Assembly (NCBI GenBank): GCA_945291235.1
Contig: CALYQY010000106.1
Span: 1 to 6,220, forward strand
From: an uncultured Gilliamella sp.
GTDB lineage: Bacteria; Pseudomonadota; Gammaproteobacteria; Enterobacterales; Enterobacteriaceae
DNA: 6,220 nt
Reading direction: 5' to 3'
How positions within the stretch are numbered: position 1 is the first letter of the stretch; each line of letters begins with the position of its first letter. Of the stretch, positions 1 to 6,220 are shown piece by piece. The notes below the pieces were generated by a model, which had not been told where the DNA came from, did not search any database, and saw only the letters and a list, made by a program, of their open reading frames with translations. The position numbers and the translations under genes are program-made.

Positions 1-4
1 AACT

Positions 5-1396
5 ATGGCTCACTCCAAAGATATTTATAATGATTTCAGAAATAAAAAAATCAGTTCATTATTTTGGCAATATGCATTGCCTGCGGTAATAGGAACAATT
101 GTTAATACGTTATATAACATTATTGATGGTATTTTTATCGGTCATTGGATTGGACGTGAAGCACTCAGCGCCGCTGGGCTTATTTTGCCAGTCATGAATT
201 TTGCGGCAGGAATAGGTATGTTAGTTGGAATAGGTTCTGCTAGCCGAATATCAATTTTTTTAGGGCGAGGCGAAAATGATCAGGCAGAAAAAGTTGCCGG
301 TACCTCGTTTATGTTAACTGCGCTATTAAGTGGTTTAACATTGTCATTATTGCTTTTTTTTGTTGATCCCGTATTACGGTTTGTGGGGTCAAGTCCCGTT
401 AATCACACTTATGCCAGAGAATTTTTAGAAGTCTTTTTACCTGGCAGTATCTTCCTGACATTGACGTTTAACTATAATAATATGATGCGTGCAAGTGGTT
501 ATCCGTTTAAAGCGATGGTAACGATGTTTGTCAGCGTTATTGCTAATATAATTTTAGCGCCAATCTTTATTATTGGTTTGGGTTGGGGTATGCGAGGGGC
601 TGCTCTGGCAACCACACTATCTATGTTGATAAGTTTTCTGTTTGTCATGCAGCATTTTATTAGTAAAAACAGCAATATTAAATTGTATCTACGCAATTTC
701 AGACTTAATTTAAAAATTGTCAAAGCGATCCTATCCATCGGGATGTCACCTTTTGCTATGCAAATTGCCGCTTCCGTTGTGGTTGTGTTTATCAACTGGC
801 AACTTAATCACTATGCACCATTAGCCCATGAATCGAGCGATGATGCTATCGCAGCTTACTCAAATGCAAATCGACTTATTACCTTAATTATTATGATAGT
901 CATCGGTATTAATCAAGGCATGCAACCTATAATTGGTTACAATTATGGTTCTAAAAATTACGCACGAGTTAAAGCAACGTTTTTTTATGCGGTTAAGGTT
1001 GCAACGGTGGTCACATCTATTGGATTTATACTGGGATTTTTTATTCCCGATACACTTGTTCGTGCTTTTAGTTCTGAACAGGATTTGGTTTCTTTATCAG
1101 CTATAGCGCTTCGCTATACGACACTTTCGTTTGCTTTTGTTGGATTCCAAATGGTGACAACAAGCTTTTTCCAATGTATTGGCATGGCAAAAATTTCGAT
1201 CCTATTAAGTCTTTCAAGGCAGATTTTAATTTTATTACCTGCGTTATATATTTTACCGCTATTCTTTGGTTTTGATGGTGTTTGGGCAGCATCGCCAACA
1301 GCAGATCTGCTATCGACAGGAACGGCCTATATTGTGCTCTATTGTTATTTTAAATCCATTAAAAATCGAGATTGTTCATCAAAACTAAATGAATAA
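5..1396 (+). CDS. MATE family multidrug efflux transporter (MepA/DinF-like)
   Basis: This inner-membrane antiporter is expected to export cationic drugs or toxic metabolites in exchange for Na+ or H+. The 463-aa length and about 12 hydrophobic segments arranged as two similar halves fit the MATE family. The first membrane segment (about residues 19-46) carries P26 and D41 in the context ALPAVIG...NIIDGIFIGHWIG. A proline and an acidic residue in helix 1 are the cation-coupling residues of characterised prokaryotic MATE pumps. Other family-like stretches are residues 77-89 (GSASRISIFLGRG), 162-166 (RASGY), 305-316 (GMQPIIGYNYGS) and 425-437 (GVWAASPTADLLS). The ATG lies four bases from the window edge, so its ribosome binding site is not visible and an upstream start cannot be excluded, though the short N-terminus before helix 1 suits the family. 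The gene ends with TAA and converges on the autotransporter. The substrate cannot be told from sequence. Confidence 0.93.
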   Translation: MAHSKDIYNDFRNKKISSLFWQYALPAVIGTIVNTLYNIIDGIFIGHWIGREALSAAGLILPVMNFAAGIGMLVGIGSASRISIFLGRGENDQAEKVAGTSFMLTALLSGLTLSLLLFFVDPVLRFVGSSPVNHTYAREFLEVFLPGSIFLTLTFNYNNMMRASGYPFKAMVTMFVSVIANIILAPIFIIGLGWGMRGAALATTLSMLISFLFVMQHFISKNSNIKLYLRNFRLNLKIVKAILSIGMSPFAMQIAASVVVVFINWQLNHYAPLAHESSDDAIAAYSNANRLITLIIMIVIGINQGMQPIIGYNYGSKNYARVKATFFYAVKVATVVTSIGFILGFFIPDTLVRAFSSEQDLVSLSAIALRYTTLSFAFVGFQMVTTSFFQCIGMAKISILLSLSRQILILLPALYILPLFFGFDGVWAASPTADLLSTGTAYIVLYCYFKSIKNRDCSSKLNE

Positions 1397-1533
1397 TTTT
1401 TCAGCTGTTTAGAATCGGTTATTAGGTTAGATTAAGCCATACAGTTGTATCGTTTTTGATGTTATTAATAATTATCTATAAAAAAAGCAGTACTTAATTG
1501 TACTGCTTTGTATTTAGTAAGATATTACTATTA
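1397..1533. other. Convergent intergenic region
   Basis: This 137-bp region separates the 3' ends of the MATE gene and autotransporter copy 1. Apart from the hairpin at 1480-1509, the only structure seen is a weak ATAC/GTAT hairpin at 1439-1450 followed by CGTTTTT on the + strand. That could help end the MATE transcript but is too short to call. Confidence 0.55.
1480..1509 (-). terminator. Rho-independent terminator of autotransporter copy 1, possibly bidirectional
   Basis: A 10-bp perfect stem (AAAGCAGTAC at 1484-1493 pairing with GTACTGCTTT at 1500-1509) encloses a 6-nt loop. On the - strand it is followed by seven U residues (1486-1480), 25 bp after the copy 1 stop codon. On the + strand the tail is only TTTGTATTT, so termination of the converging MATE transcript here is possible but weaker. 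The same stem recurs after copy 2 with a different loop, which supports function. Confidence 0.87.
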
Positions 1534-2981
1534 TTAGAATGAATAATTTAAACCTAGTTGTCCACCAATTCGTGAATATTTATCTGAGCCAAATCGAGTA
1601 TCAAGTTGAGCATAAGCACTTAGTGATTTTGTCATGCTTCCACTCACACCGACTTTAAACTCTGCGTAGTTTTTACCTTGATTTGAGTCAACATGTTTTC
1701 CTTTTACTTTCGCTTCTGGTGAAGATGAATCATATAGCCAGTTTGCTTCAATAAATGGTAACACGCCGTAACCCGATTTTGTGCTTTGACCATAGTAACG
1801 TGCACCTAGGCGTAATTGCGCACCATCTGCATTAATGTTGTCAACTTTACCTGCACGACCTAAATTAAACTTATCACTGTCTAACCAGGTATAACCAATT
1901 TGAGCATGTGGCTCAAGTAACCAGTTTTTCTCATCGCCTTCAAGGACAATTAATCCATAACCAACTTCAGCAGATAAACTTAATGCGTTCCCATTATATT
2001 TGCTTGAATAGTTTCTTGAATTTGATAAATGAACTGAAGTTTTATGTTTGAACCAGCTATATTGTGCCCAAGTATCGACATAAAGCCCTTCACCATTGGT
2101 TTGTGCATTCCAGTTACCGTAAACCCCTAAGTTATAACCACTAACACTGCCATCACCGTTACGTTTACTGTGTTTTTGTTGAGTGTCTATTGAGCTGTGA
2201 CCGTATCCACCATAAACCCCTACTTTAAATTGGTCTAAAGATAATACATCCACACCCATTTCAATCACTGATGTCTTCATGTCTATTGATTGTCTACCAT
2301 TAAACATATCAGTCTGAGTTCGGTCATAGCTATAACGCATCCAAACATTTGAATCCGGTACATAAATTGAGGTATCACGGTCGTGAGCACTATGACGGAA
2401 CATATTTAATGCCGCTAATTGGTTACCAAATACTGATGCTACTATCGGTGATTTATAAACATTTGAAAATGCGTTGGTATATTCAATGACTAATTTGCCA
2501 TTTTCATCACGTCCAATTGTATAGTCAAATTCACTATCTTTTTTCTCAATGATATTCCAGATAGCATCATCTTGACCGACAACATCAACTAGATTGATTT
2601 TACCGCGTTCTGAATTTCCTCGGCCGATTTCAGTTATATCAATATTGGTTTTTCCTGACGTATTACCTTTTACGACAAGTTTATCTGACTCACCTTTTTC
2701 TGTATCCACATACATATTCAGTTTGCCATCTTCACCACGGTAATCACCATTGACAGTTAATACTGTATTTGCTGAGTCTTTACCTAAATCGATAGTCCCA
2801 CCATTGACTAAATTGCCAATTGTTTGGTTATGATCTTCTAAATTAAGTGAACCTTTCTTATCAACGTTATAGTTAGATTTTTCGCTAAAGACATTCTCGG
2901 CTTTCGCGTTCCAAGAACCACCAGTTATATTGGTGTTTCCTTCATAAGTATGTTTACCACTAATAAAGTTATCACCAGAGA
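1534..2981 (-). repeat. Long direct repeat, left copy (3' 1448 bp of autotransporter copy 1)
   Basis: Reading the two copies side by side at an offset of 3022 bp, I found no mismatch or gap from the stop codon at 1534 to base 2981. The next base on each side differs: 1533 is A against G at 4555, and 2982 is C against T at 6004. The repeat covers codons 386 to stop, that is the distal passenger, autochaperone-like region and barrel. Confidence 0.93.
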
Positions 2982-4134
2982 CGACATTGACATCCCCATT
3001 TCCATCAATATCCCAGCCTACTTGATAATCAGTGTTAGTATGATTAATATTTAATTTACCACCATTTCTTAATCCAACTTTTGGCGTATCAATAGAACCT
3101 GCTTTTTCAGCGGCTTTTCCAACTTCGCCACCGATATTAAGGGCGCCATTTTGATCAACTCGAATACCGAGATCCTCACCAGATTTATCGCCTTTTTGAG
3201 TTTTGATGGCTGCATCATTTGCAACGGTTAAACTAGCAGAATGATTACCACCCTCATTGACGATAATTTCAGACATCACGTTCAATTGAGAATTTTTACC
3301 ATCAATTAATACTTTACCATTTCTGATAGCTAGCTTGTTGTATGTACCTGCATCACCATCAGCAATATTTAAACTACCACCATTGGTCACATTAATTTCA
3401 CCATAGCCATCTTTATCAGCTGATTGCGTTCCTACTCGCATACCACCTGAATTAAAAGCAGAACCTTCACCGTCAATATTAATAATCGCATTTCCATTAC
3501 CACTTGCGACAAATGTAGCTCGAGATGAATTAATAACACCACCATCTAAAATATTAACTACAGCCTTACCGTCGCCGGCAATCCCCATATCTTGTGAGTT
3601 AACTTGATTTATTGTACTGCCTTTACCTGATACAGTTAAAGTTGTATTAGAAGTGCTAGAATGACCTATACGTAATGATGACCATCCAGTATTGGTAAAA
3701 GTGCCGCCATTAGTAATAAGAATATTAGCGTTACCTTGAGATCCTAAATAAGCATCACCAGTAGAGTTAATGAAATGACCATTGTCGAGTGTAAATTGAG
3801 CAGAAGTATCTACATCATGTGCCACTATAATTCTATTAATTTTTAATGTACCATTATCACTAATTGTTAAATGTCCATTTTGACCAATGATATATTCATC
3901 ATTGCTGACTACGCCATTAGGCAAAGTTCCAGTGTCATCACCTTTAATAATTTGATTGGTATCTATATTAACACGTGCAGCAAAAGCATTGCCGGAAGAT
4001 AAAACAGATAAAGCCCCAAGAATTGTGGCATTAATTAATACTGATTTAGTTTTTTTACCTCTTCCTCTGGCTAATTCCGAAACTGCCAGACTAATTCCTT
4101 GTCTATTTTTCAAAACTTTATAAATTTTATTCAT
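1534..4134 (-). CDS. Type Va autotransporter, adhesin-like, complete (copy 1)
   Basis: This is an 866-aa self-secreting surface protein. Residues 1-25 (MNKIYKVLKN...AVSELARGRG) match the ESPR extended signal peptide. A hydrophobic core follows (about 33-47), with likely cleavage after A-F-A at 50-52. The passenger (about 53-555) is Gly/Asn/Thr-rich, with recurring strand-turn units such as TNGGTF (141-146), LDGGVIN (196-202) and TNGGSLNI (250-257). These resemble T5SS/PEP-CTERM-associated repeats and predict a beta-helix. Residues about 430-555 look like the pertactin-type autochaperone region (TVLTVNGDYRGEDG, SDKLVVKGNTSG). The barrel spans about 590-866 and ends in the typical aromatic residue (LNYSF). 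I see no cysteine, no GDSGS protease motif and no RGD. Adhesion or aggregation is inferred from family type only. The ATG is supported by a GAAGGAAA ribosome binding site. Residues 386-866 are identical to copy 2. Confidence 0.93.
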   Translation of the reverse strand: MNKIYKVLKNRQGISLAVSELARGRGKKTKSVLINATILGALSVLSSGNAFAARVNIDTNQIIKGDDTGTLPNGVVSNDEYIIGQNGHLTISDNGTLKINRIIVAHDVDTSAQFTLDNGHFINSTGDAYLGSQGNANILITNGGTFTNTGWSSLRIGHSSTSNTTLTVSGKGSTINQVNSQDMGIAGDGKAVVNILDGGVINSSRATFVASGNGNAIINIDGEGSAFNSGGMRVGTQSADKDGYGEINVTNGGSLNIADGDAGTYNKLAIRNGKVLIDGKNSQLNVMSEIIVNEGGNHSASLTVANDAAIKTQKGDKSGEDLGIRVDQNGALNIGGEVGKAAEKAGSIDTPKVGLRNGGKLNINHTNTDYQVGWDIDGNGDVNVVSGDNFISGKHTYEGNTNITGGSWNAKAENVFSEKSNYNVDKKGSLNLEDHNQTIGNLVNGGTIDLGKDSANTVLTVNGDYRGEDGKLNMYVDTEKGESDKLVVKGNTSGKTNIDITEIGRGNSERGKINLVDVVGQDDAIWNIIEKKDSEFDYTIGRDENGKLVIEYTNAFSNVYKSPIVASVFGNQLAALNMFRHSAHDRDTSIYVPDSNVWMRYSYDRTQTDMFNGRQSIDMKTSVIEMGVDVLSLDQFKVGVYGGYGHSSIDTQQKHSKRNGDGSVSGYNLGVYGNWNAQTNGEGLYVDTWAQYSWFKHKTSVHLSNSRNYSSKYNGNALSLSAEVGYGLIVLEGDEKNWLLEPHAQIGYTWLDSDKFNLGRAGKVDNINADGAQLRLGARYYGQSTKSGYGVLPFIEANWLYDSSSPEAKVKGKHVDSNQGKNYAEFKVGVSGSMTKSLSAYAQLDTRFGSDKYSRIGGQLGLNYSF

Positions 4135-4142
4135 TTGTTAAA

Positions 4143-4150
4143 TTTCCTTC
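4143..4150 (-). promoter_or_regulatory. Ribosome binding site of autotransporter copy 1
   Basis: On the - strand the bases read GAAGGAAA, with the GAAGG core (4150-4146) 11 nt before the ATG at 4134. It fixes the start that gives the complete ESPR signal peptide. No upstream in-frame start is needed. Confidence 0.75.
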
Positions 4151-4206
4151 ATTTTACAATATTAAACATAGTCACTAAGATTCAAGAGACTTATGTAAAA
4201 AACATT

Positions 4207-4229
4207 ATTGATCGGATTAAGCGATCAAT
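4207..4229 (-). repeat. Inverted repeat with two GATC sites upstream of copy 1
   Basis: ATTGATCG (4207-4214) and CGATCAAT (4222-4229) form a perfect 8-bp inverted repeat around a 7-nt centre, 73-95 nt upstream of the copy 1 start codon. Each arm contains one GATC (4210-4213 and 4223-4226), and I see no other GATC in the 421-bp spacer. It could be an operator, a Dam-sensitive regulatory site, or a hairpin in the 5' leader if transcription starts near 4267. A possible weaker promoter overlaps it on the - strand (TTGATC, 15-nt spacer, TAATGT), which would put the repeat in the usual place for a repressor site. Confidence 0.5.
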
Positions 4230-4273
4230 CAACATTTAATCTATCGAAAATTTCTAATAAAAAGCGTAATATA

Positions 4274-4300
4274 ATTATAATTAATTGTTTTTTTTGTTAA
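4274..4300 (-). promoter_or_regulatory. Candidate sigma-70 promoter of autotransporter copy 1
   Basis: On the - strand a consensus -10 box TATAAT occupies 4279-4274. A fair -35-like box TTAACA lies at 4300-4295 with a short 15-nt spacer. Transcription would begin near 4267, giving a leader of about 133 nt that contains the GATC inverted repeat. The spacer contains most of an A8 run. The -35 box overlaps the nearest of three GTTAA direct repeats, as expected for an activator-dependent promoter. In DNA this AT-rich, TATAAT can occur by chance, so the assignment is tentative. Confidence 0.4.
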
Positions 4301-4322
4301 TTGTAAGTTAATGTAAAGTTAA
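4296..4322. repeat. Three GTTAA direct repeats at 11-bp spacing
   Basis: GTTAA occurs at 4296-4300, 4307-4311 and 4318-4322, exactly 11 bp apart, so all three lie on the same DNA face. The units read GTTAATTGTAA, GTTAATGTAAA and GTTAACAAACT. Direct repeats with 11-bp period are the binding layout of OmpR/PhoB-family response regulators such as PhoP, PmrA and PhoB. The position just upstream of a candidate -10 box fits an activator site. Which regulator, if any, binds here is unknown. Confidence 0.4.
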
Positions 4323-4427
4323 CAAACTGATTATTTTTGCACAAAATTTTCATATTTTGCATTTAAAATACATAATCAATTAGCAATCTTTTTTTTCAAT
4401 ATATTGTTCATGTTATGATTTTTTTTA

Positions 4428-4448
4428 GACTAAATTCTTTATTTAGTC
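4428..4448. repeat. Inverted repeat GACTAAAT / ATTTAGTC
   Basis: GACTAAAT (4428-4435) and ATTTAGTC (4441-4448) are perfect 8-bp arms around TCTTT, about 295 nt upstream of the copy 1 start and 55 nt past the copy 2 terminator hairpin. No U-tract follows on either strand (a T8 run precedes it on the + strand), so it does not look like a terminator. It may be a distal binding site for a dimeric regulator, or a chance AT-rich palindrome. Confidence 0.35.
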
Positions 4449-4502
4449 AGTGCTAAATCTCCCCTTTTTCAATTTAGTTTGAATCACATATCTTTTTTCT
4501 AT

Positions 4503-4531
4503 AAAAAAGCAGTACTAAATCGTACTGCTTT
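4503..4531 (-). terminator. Rho-independent terminator of autotransporter copy 2
   Basis: The 10-bp stem AAAGCAGTAC (4506-4515) pairing with GTACTGCTTT (4522-4531) has loop TAAATC and is followed on the - strand by six U residues (4508-4503). It lies 25 bp after the copy 2 stop codon, the same spacing as in copy 1. The stem is identical to the copy 1 terminator and the loop differs at two of six bases. It should uncouple copy 2 transcription from copy 1, so copy 1 needs its own promoter in 4135-4500. Confidence 0.85.
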
Positions 4532-4555
4532 GTATTTACTAAGATATTACTATTG

Positions 4556-6003
4556 TTAGAATGAATAATTTAAACCTAGTTGTCCACCAATTCGTGAATA
4601 TTTATCTGAGCCAAATCGAGTATCAAGTTGAGCATAAGCACTTAGTGATTTTGTCATGCTTCCACTCACACCGACTTTAAACTCTGCGTAGTTTTTACCT
4701 TGATTTGAGTCAACATGTTTTCCTTTTACTTTCGCTTCTGGTGAAGATGAATCATATAGCCAGTTTGCTTCAATAAATGGTAACACGCCGTAACCCGATT
4801 TTGTGCTTTGACCATAGTAACGTGCACCTAGGCGTAATTGCGCACCATCTGCATTAATGTTGTCAACTTTACCTGCACGACCTAAATTAAACTTATCACT
4901 GTCTAACCAGGTATAACCAATTTGAGCATGTGGCTCAAGTAACCAGTTTTTCTCATCGCCTTCAAGGACAATTAATCCATAACCAACTTCAGCAGATAAA
5001 CTTAATGCGTTCCCATTATATTTGCTTGAATAGTTTCTTGAATTTGATAAATGAACTGAAGTTTTATGTTTGAACCAGCTATATTGTGCCCAAGTATCGA
5101 CATAAAGCCCTTCACCATTGGTTTGTGCATTCCAGTTACCGTAAACCCCTAAGTTATAACCACTAACACTGCCATCACCGTTACGTTTACTGTGTTTTTG
5201 TTGAGTGTCTATTGAGCTGTGACCGTATCCACCATAAACCCCTACTTTAAATTGGTCTAAAGATAATACATCCACACCCATTTCAATCACTGATGTCTTC
5301 ATGTCTATTGATTGTCTACCATTAAACATATCAGTCTGAGTTCGGTCATAGCTATAACGCATCCAAACATTTGAATCCGGTACATAAATTGAGGTATCAC
5401 GGTCGTGAGCACTATGACGGAACATATTTAATGCCGCTAATTGGTTACCAAATACTGATGCTACTATCGGTGATTTATAAACATTTGAAAATGCGTTGGT
5501 ATATTCAATGACTAATTTGCCATTTTCATCACGTCCAATTGTATAGTCAAATTCACTATCTTTTTTCTCAATGATATTCCAGATAGCATCATCTTGACCG
5601 ACAACATCAACTAGATTGATTTTACCGCGTTCTGAATTTCCTCGGCCGATTTCAGTTATATCAATATTGGTTTTTCCTGACGTATTACCTTTTACGACAA
5701 GTTTATCTGACTCACCTTTTTCTGTATCCACATACATATTCAGTTTGCCATCTTCACCACGGTAATCACCATTGACAGTTAATACTGTATTTGCTGAGTC
5801 TTTACCTAAATCGATAGTCCCACCATTGACTAAATTGCCAATTGTTTGGTTATGATCTTCTAAATTAAGTGAACCTTTCTTATCAACGTTATAGTTAGAT
5901 TTTTCGCTAAAGACATTCTCGGCTTTCGCGTTCCAAGAACCACCAGTTATATTGGTGTTTCCTTCATAAGTATGTTTACCACTAATAAAGTTATCACCAG
6001 AGA
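4556..6003 (-). repeat. Long direct repeat, right copy (3' 1448 bp of autotransporter copy 2)
   Basis: This is the partner of the block at 1534-2981, in the same orientation. Weaker homology continues on both sides. On the left it runs through the terminator (4506-4555, 46 of 50 bases the same as 1484-1533). On the right, 6004-6220 is diverged passenger sequence with in-frame insertions. No insertion-sequence ends or target-site duplications are visible at either boundary. Confidence 0.93.
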
Positions 6004-6220
6004 TTACATTGACATTGCCTTTTCCATTTGCTTTGCTATCAATATCCCAGCCTACTTGATAATCATTATTAGTATGATTGAAATTAAGTTCACCCGCTGG
6101 TAATGATGGATCTTGATTTGCAAAATGGATAACCGGCACATCAATTGCTCCCGCTTTTTGTGGCGCTTCATTTGGTTTACCACCAATATTTAATTTACCG
6201 CCCTCATTGATGGTTATACC
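4556..6220 (-). CDS. Type Va autotransporter, adhesin-like, 5' end outside window (copy 2)
   Basis: This is the C-terminal 554 residues of a second autotransporter. The frame is open to the right edge, so the signal peptide, most of the passenger and the start lie beyond 6220. A GTG at 6139-6137 could be taken as a start, but the codons before it (GITINEGGKLNIGG, then KAGAID) align with copy 1 residues 323-349 (GIRVDQNGALNIGG, then KAGSID), so it is internal. Visible parts in order are distal passenger, autochaperone-like region, and a barrel ending LNYSF. The last 481 residues equal copy 1 residues 386-866. Upstream the two diverge: copy 2 has a four-residue-longer linker (DIDSKANGKGNVNVI against DIDGNGDVNVV) and a different segment (VIHFANQDPSLPAGELNF against KVGLRNGGKLNI). 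Like copy 1, the visible part has no cysteine. Whether the gene is intact cannot be judged here. Confidence 0.9.
   Translation of the reverse strand, partial: GITINEGGKLNIGGKPNEAPQKAGAIDVPVIHFANQDPSLPAGELNFNHTNNDYQVGWDIDSKANGKGNVNVISGDNFISGKHTYEGNTNITGGSWNAKAENVFSEKSNYNVDKKGSLNLEDHNQTIGNLVNGGTIDLGKDSANTVLTVNGDYRGEDGKLNMYVDTEKGESDKLVVKGNTSGKTNIDITEIGRGNSERGKINLVDVVGQDDAIWNIIEKKDSEFDYTIGRDENGKLVIEYTNAFSNVYKSPIVASVFGNQLAALNMFRHSAHDRDTSIYVPDSNVWMRYSYDRTQTDMFNGRQSIDMKTSVIEMGVDVLSLDQFKVGVYGGYGHSSIDTQQKHSKRNGDGSVSGYNLGVYGNWNAQTNGEGLYVDTWAQYSWFKHKTSVHLSNSRNYSSKYNGNALSLSAEVGYGLIVLEGDEKNWLLEPHAQIGYTWLDSDKFNLGRAGKVDNINADGAQLRLGARYYGQSTKSGYGVLPFIEANWLYDSSSPEAKVKGKHVDSNQGKNYAEFKVGVSGSMTKSLSAYAQLDTRFGSDKYSRIGGQLGLNYSF

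Larger units (their letters stand above)
4135..4555. other. AT-rich intergenic region between the two autotransporters
   Basis: This 421-bp spacer has no convincing gene on either strand. From right to left it holds the copy 2 trailer and terminator, an inverted repeat at 4428-4448, T8 tracts at 4419-4426, 4389-4396 and 4288-4295, three GTTAA repeats, a candidate promoter, the GATC inverted repeat and the copy 1 ribosome binding site. Its high AT content and A-tracts suggest curved DNA of the kind bound by H-NS-type silencers, which is inference only. Confidence 0.6.

Noticed and set aside
354..361. T8 run in the MATE gene as a translational phase-variation switch
   Set aside because: It encodes ordinary Leu/Phe residues of a membrane segment, and such runs are frequent in this AT-rich DNA. 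Nothing else supports switching.
499..795. 98-aa open frame on the - strand inside the MATE gene
   Set aside because: It lies wholly opposite a well-supported transporter gene, has no recognisable domain and no visible ribosome binding site context. It is a shadow frame.
1101..1298. 65-aa open frame on the - strand inside the MATE gene
   Set aside because: It is a short shadow of the transporter's 3' half with no family features.
1534..4134. Serine protease autotransporter (SPATE)
   Set aside because: No GDSGS-type catalytic motif is present. The passenger consists of Gly/Asn-rich strand repeats from just after the signal peptide.
4135..4555. CRISPR array or small RNA gene in the spacer
   Set aside because: The only repeats are three 11-bp units and short palindromes, with no regular repeat-spacer structure. 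No promoter-terminator pair encloses a compact RNA on its own.
1534..6003. Duplication as a transposon or insertion sequence
   Set aside because: The repeats are in direct orientation, end within and at the end of a coding frame, and show no terminal inverted repeats, target-site duplications or transposase.
6137..6139. GTG as the start of a 527-aa copy 2 protein
   Set aside because: The frame stays open upstream and matches copy 1 passenger sequence. There is no signal peptide after it, so it is an internal valine codon.

Overview
The window is AT-rich and carries three protein-coding genes: a complete multidrug (MATE) transporter on the + strand, and two related type Va autotransporter adhesin-like genes in tandem on the - strand. 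The second autotransporter gene runs off the right edge. The ESPR-type extended signal peptide and classical autotransporter barrels point to a Gram-negative, most likely an AT-rich host- or gut-associated gammaproteobacterium. Orbaceae such as Gilliamella is my guess, but nothing in the window proves the genus.

Layout. Bases 5-1396 (+) encode a 463-aa MATE efflux protein. It converges on autotransporter copy 1 (1534-4134, -, 866 aa), and a strong hairpin terminator (1480-1509) lies between them. Bases 4135-4555 are a 421-bp AT-rich region with no convincing gene. It holds the ribosome binding site and upstream control region of copy 1 and the terminator of copy 2 (4503-4531). Candidate control elements are three 11-bp-spaced GTTAA repeats, a consensus -10 box, an A8 tract between them, and two inverted repeats, one of which contains two GATC sites. 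Autotransporter copy 2 (4556-6220, -) is open to the window edge, so its signal peptide and promoter are not visible.

The most striking feature is the relation between the two autotransporters. From the stop codon inward, 1448 bp (1534-2981 and 4556-6003) read as base-for-base identical at a fixed offset of 3022 bp. This block encodes the last 481 residues: distal passenger, autochaperone-like region and beta-barrel. Immediately outside it the copies differ: 4 mismatches in the next 50 bp on the terminator side, and substitutions plus insertions in the more proximal passenger on the other side. The pattern suggests recent gene conversion or a modular exchange in which a constant secretion module is shared and the exposed passenger varies. 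No transposase, CRISPR array, tRNA or rRNA was seen. The MATE gene has no evident functional link to the autotransporters.
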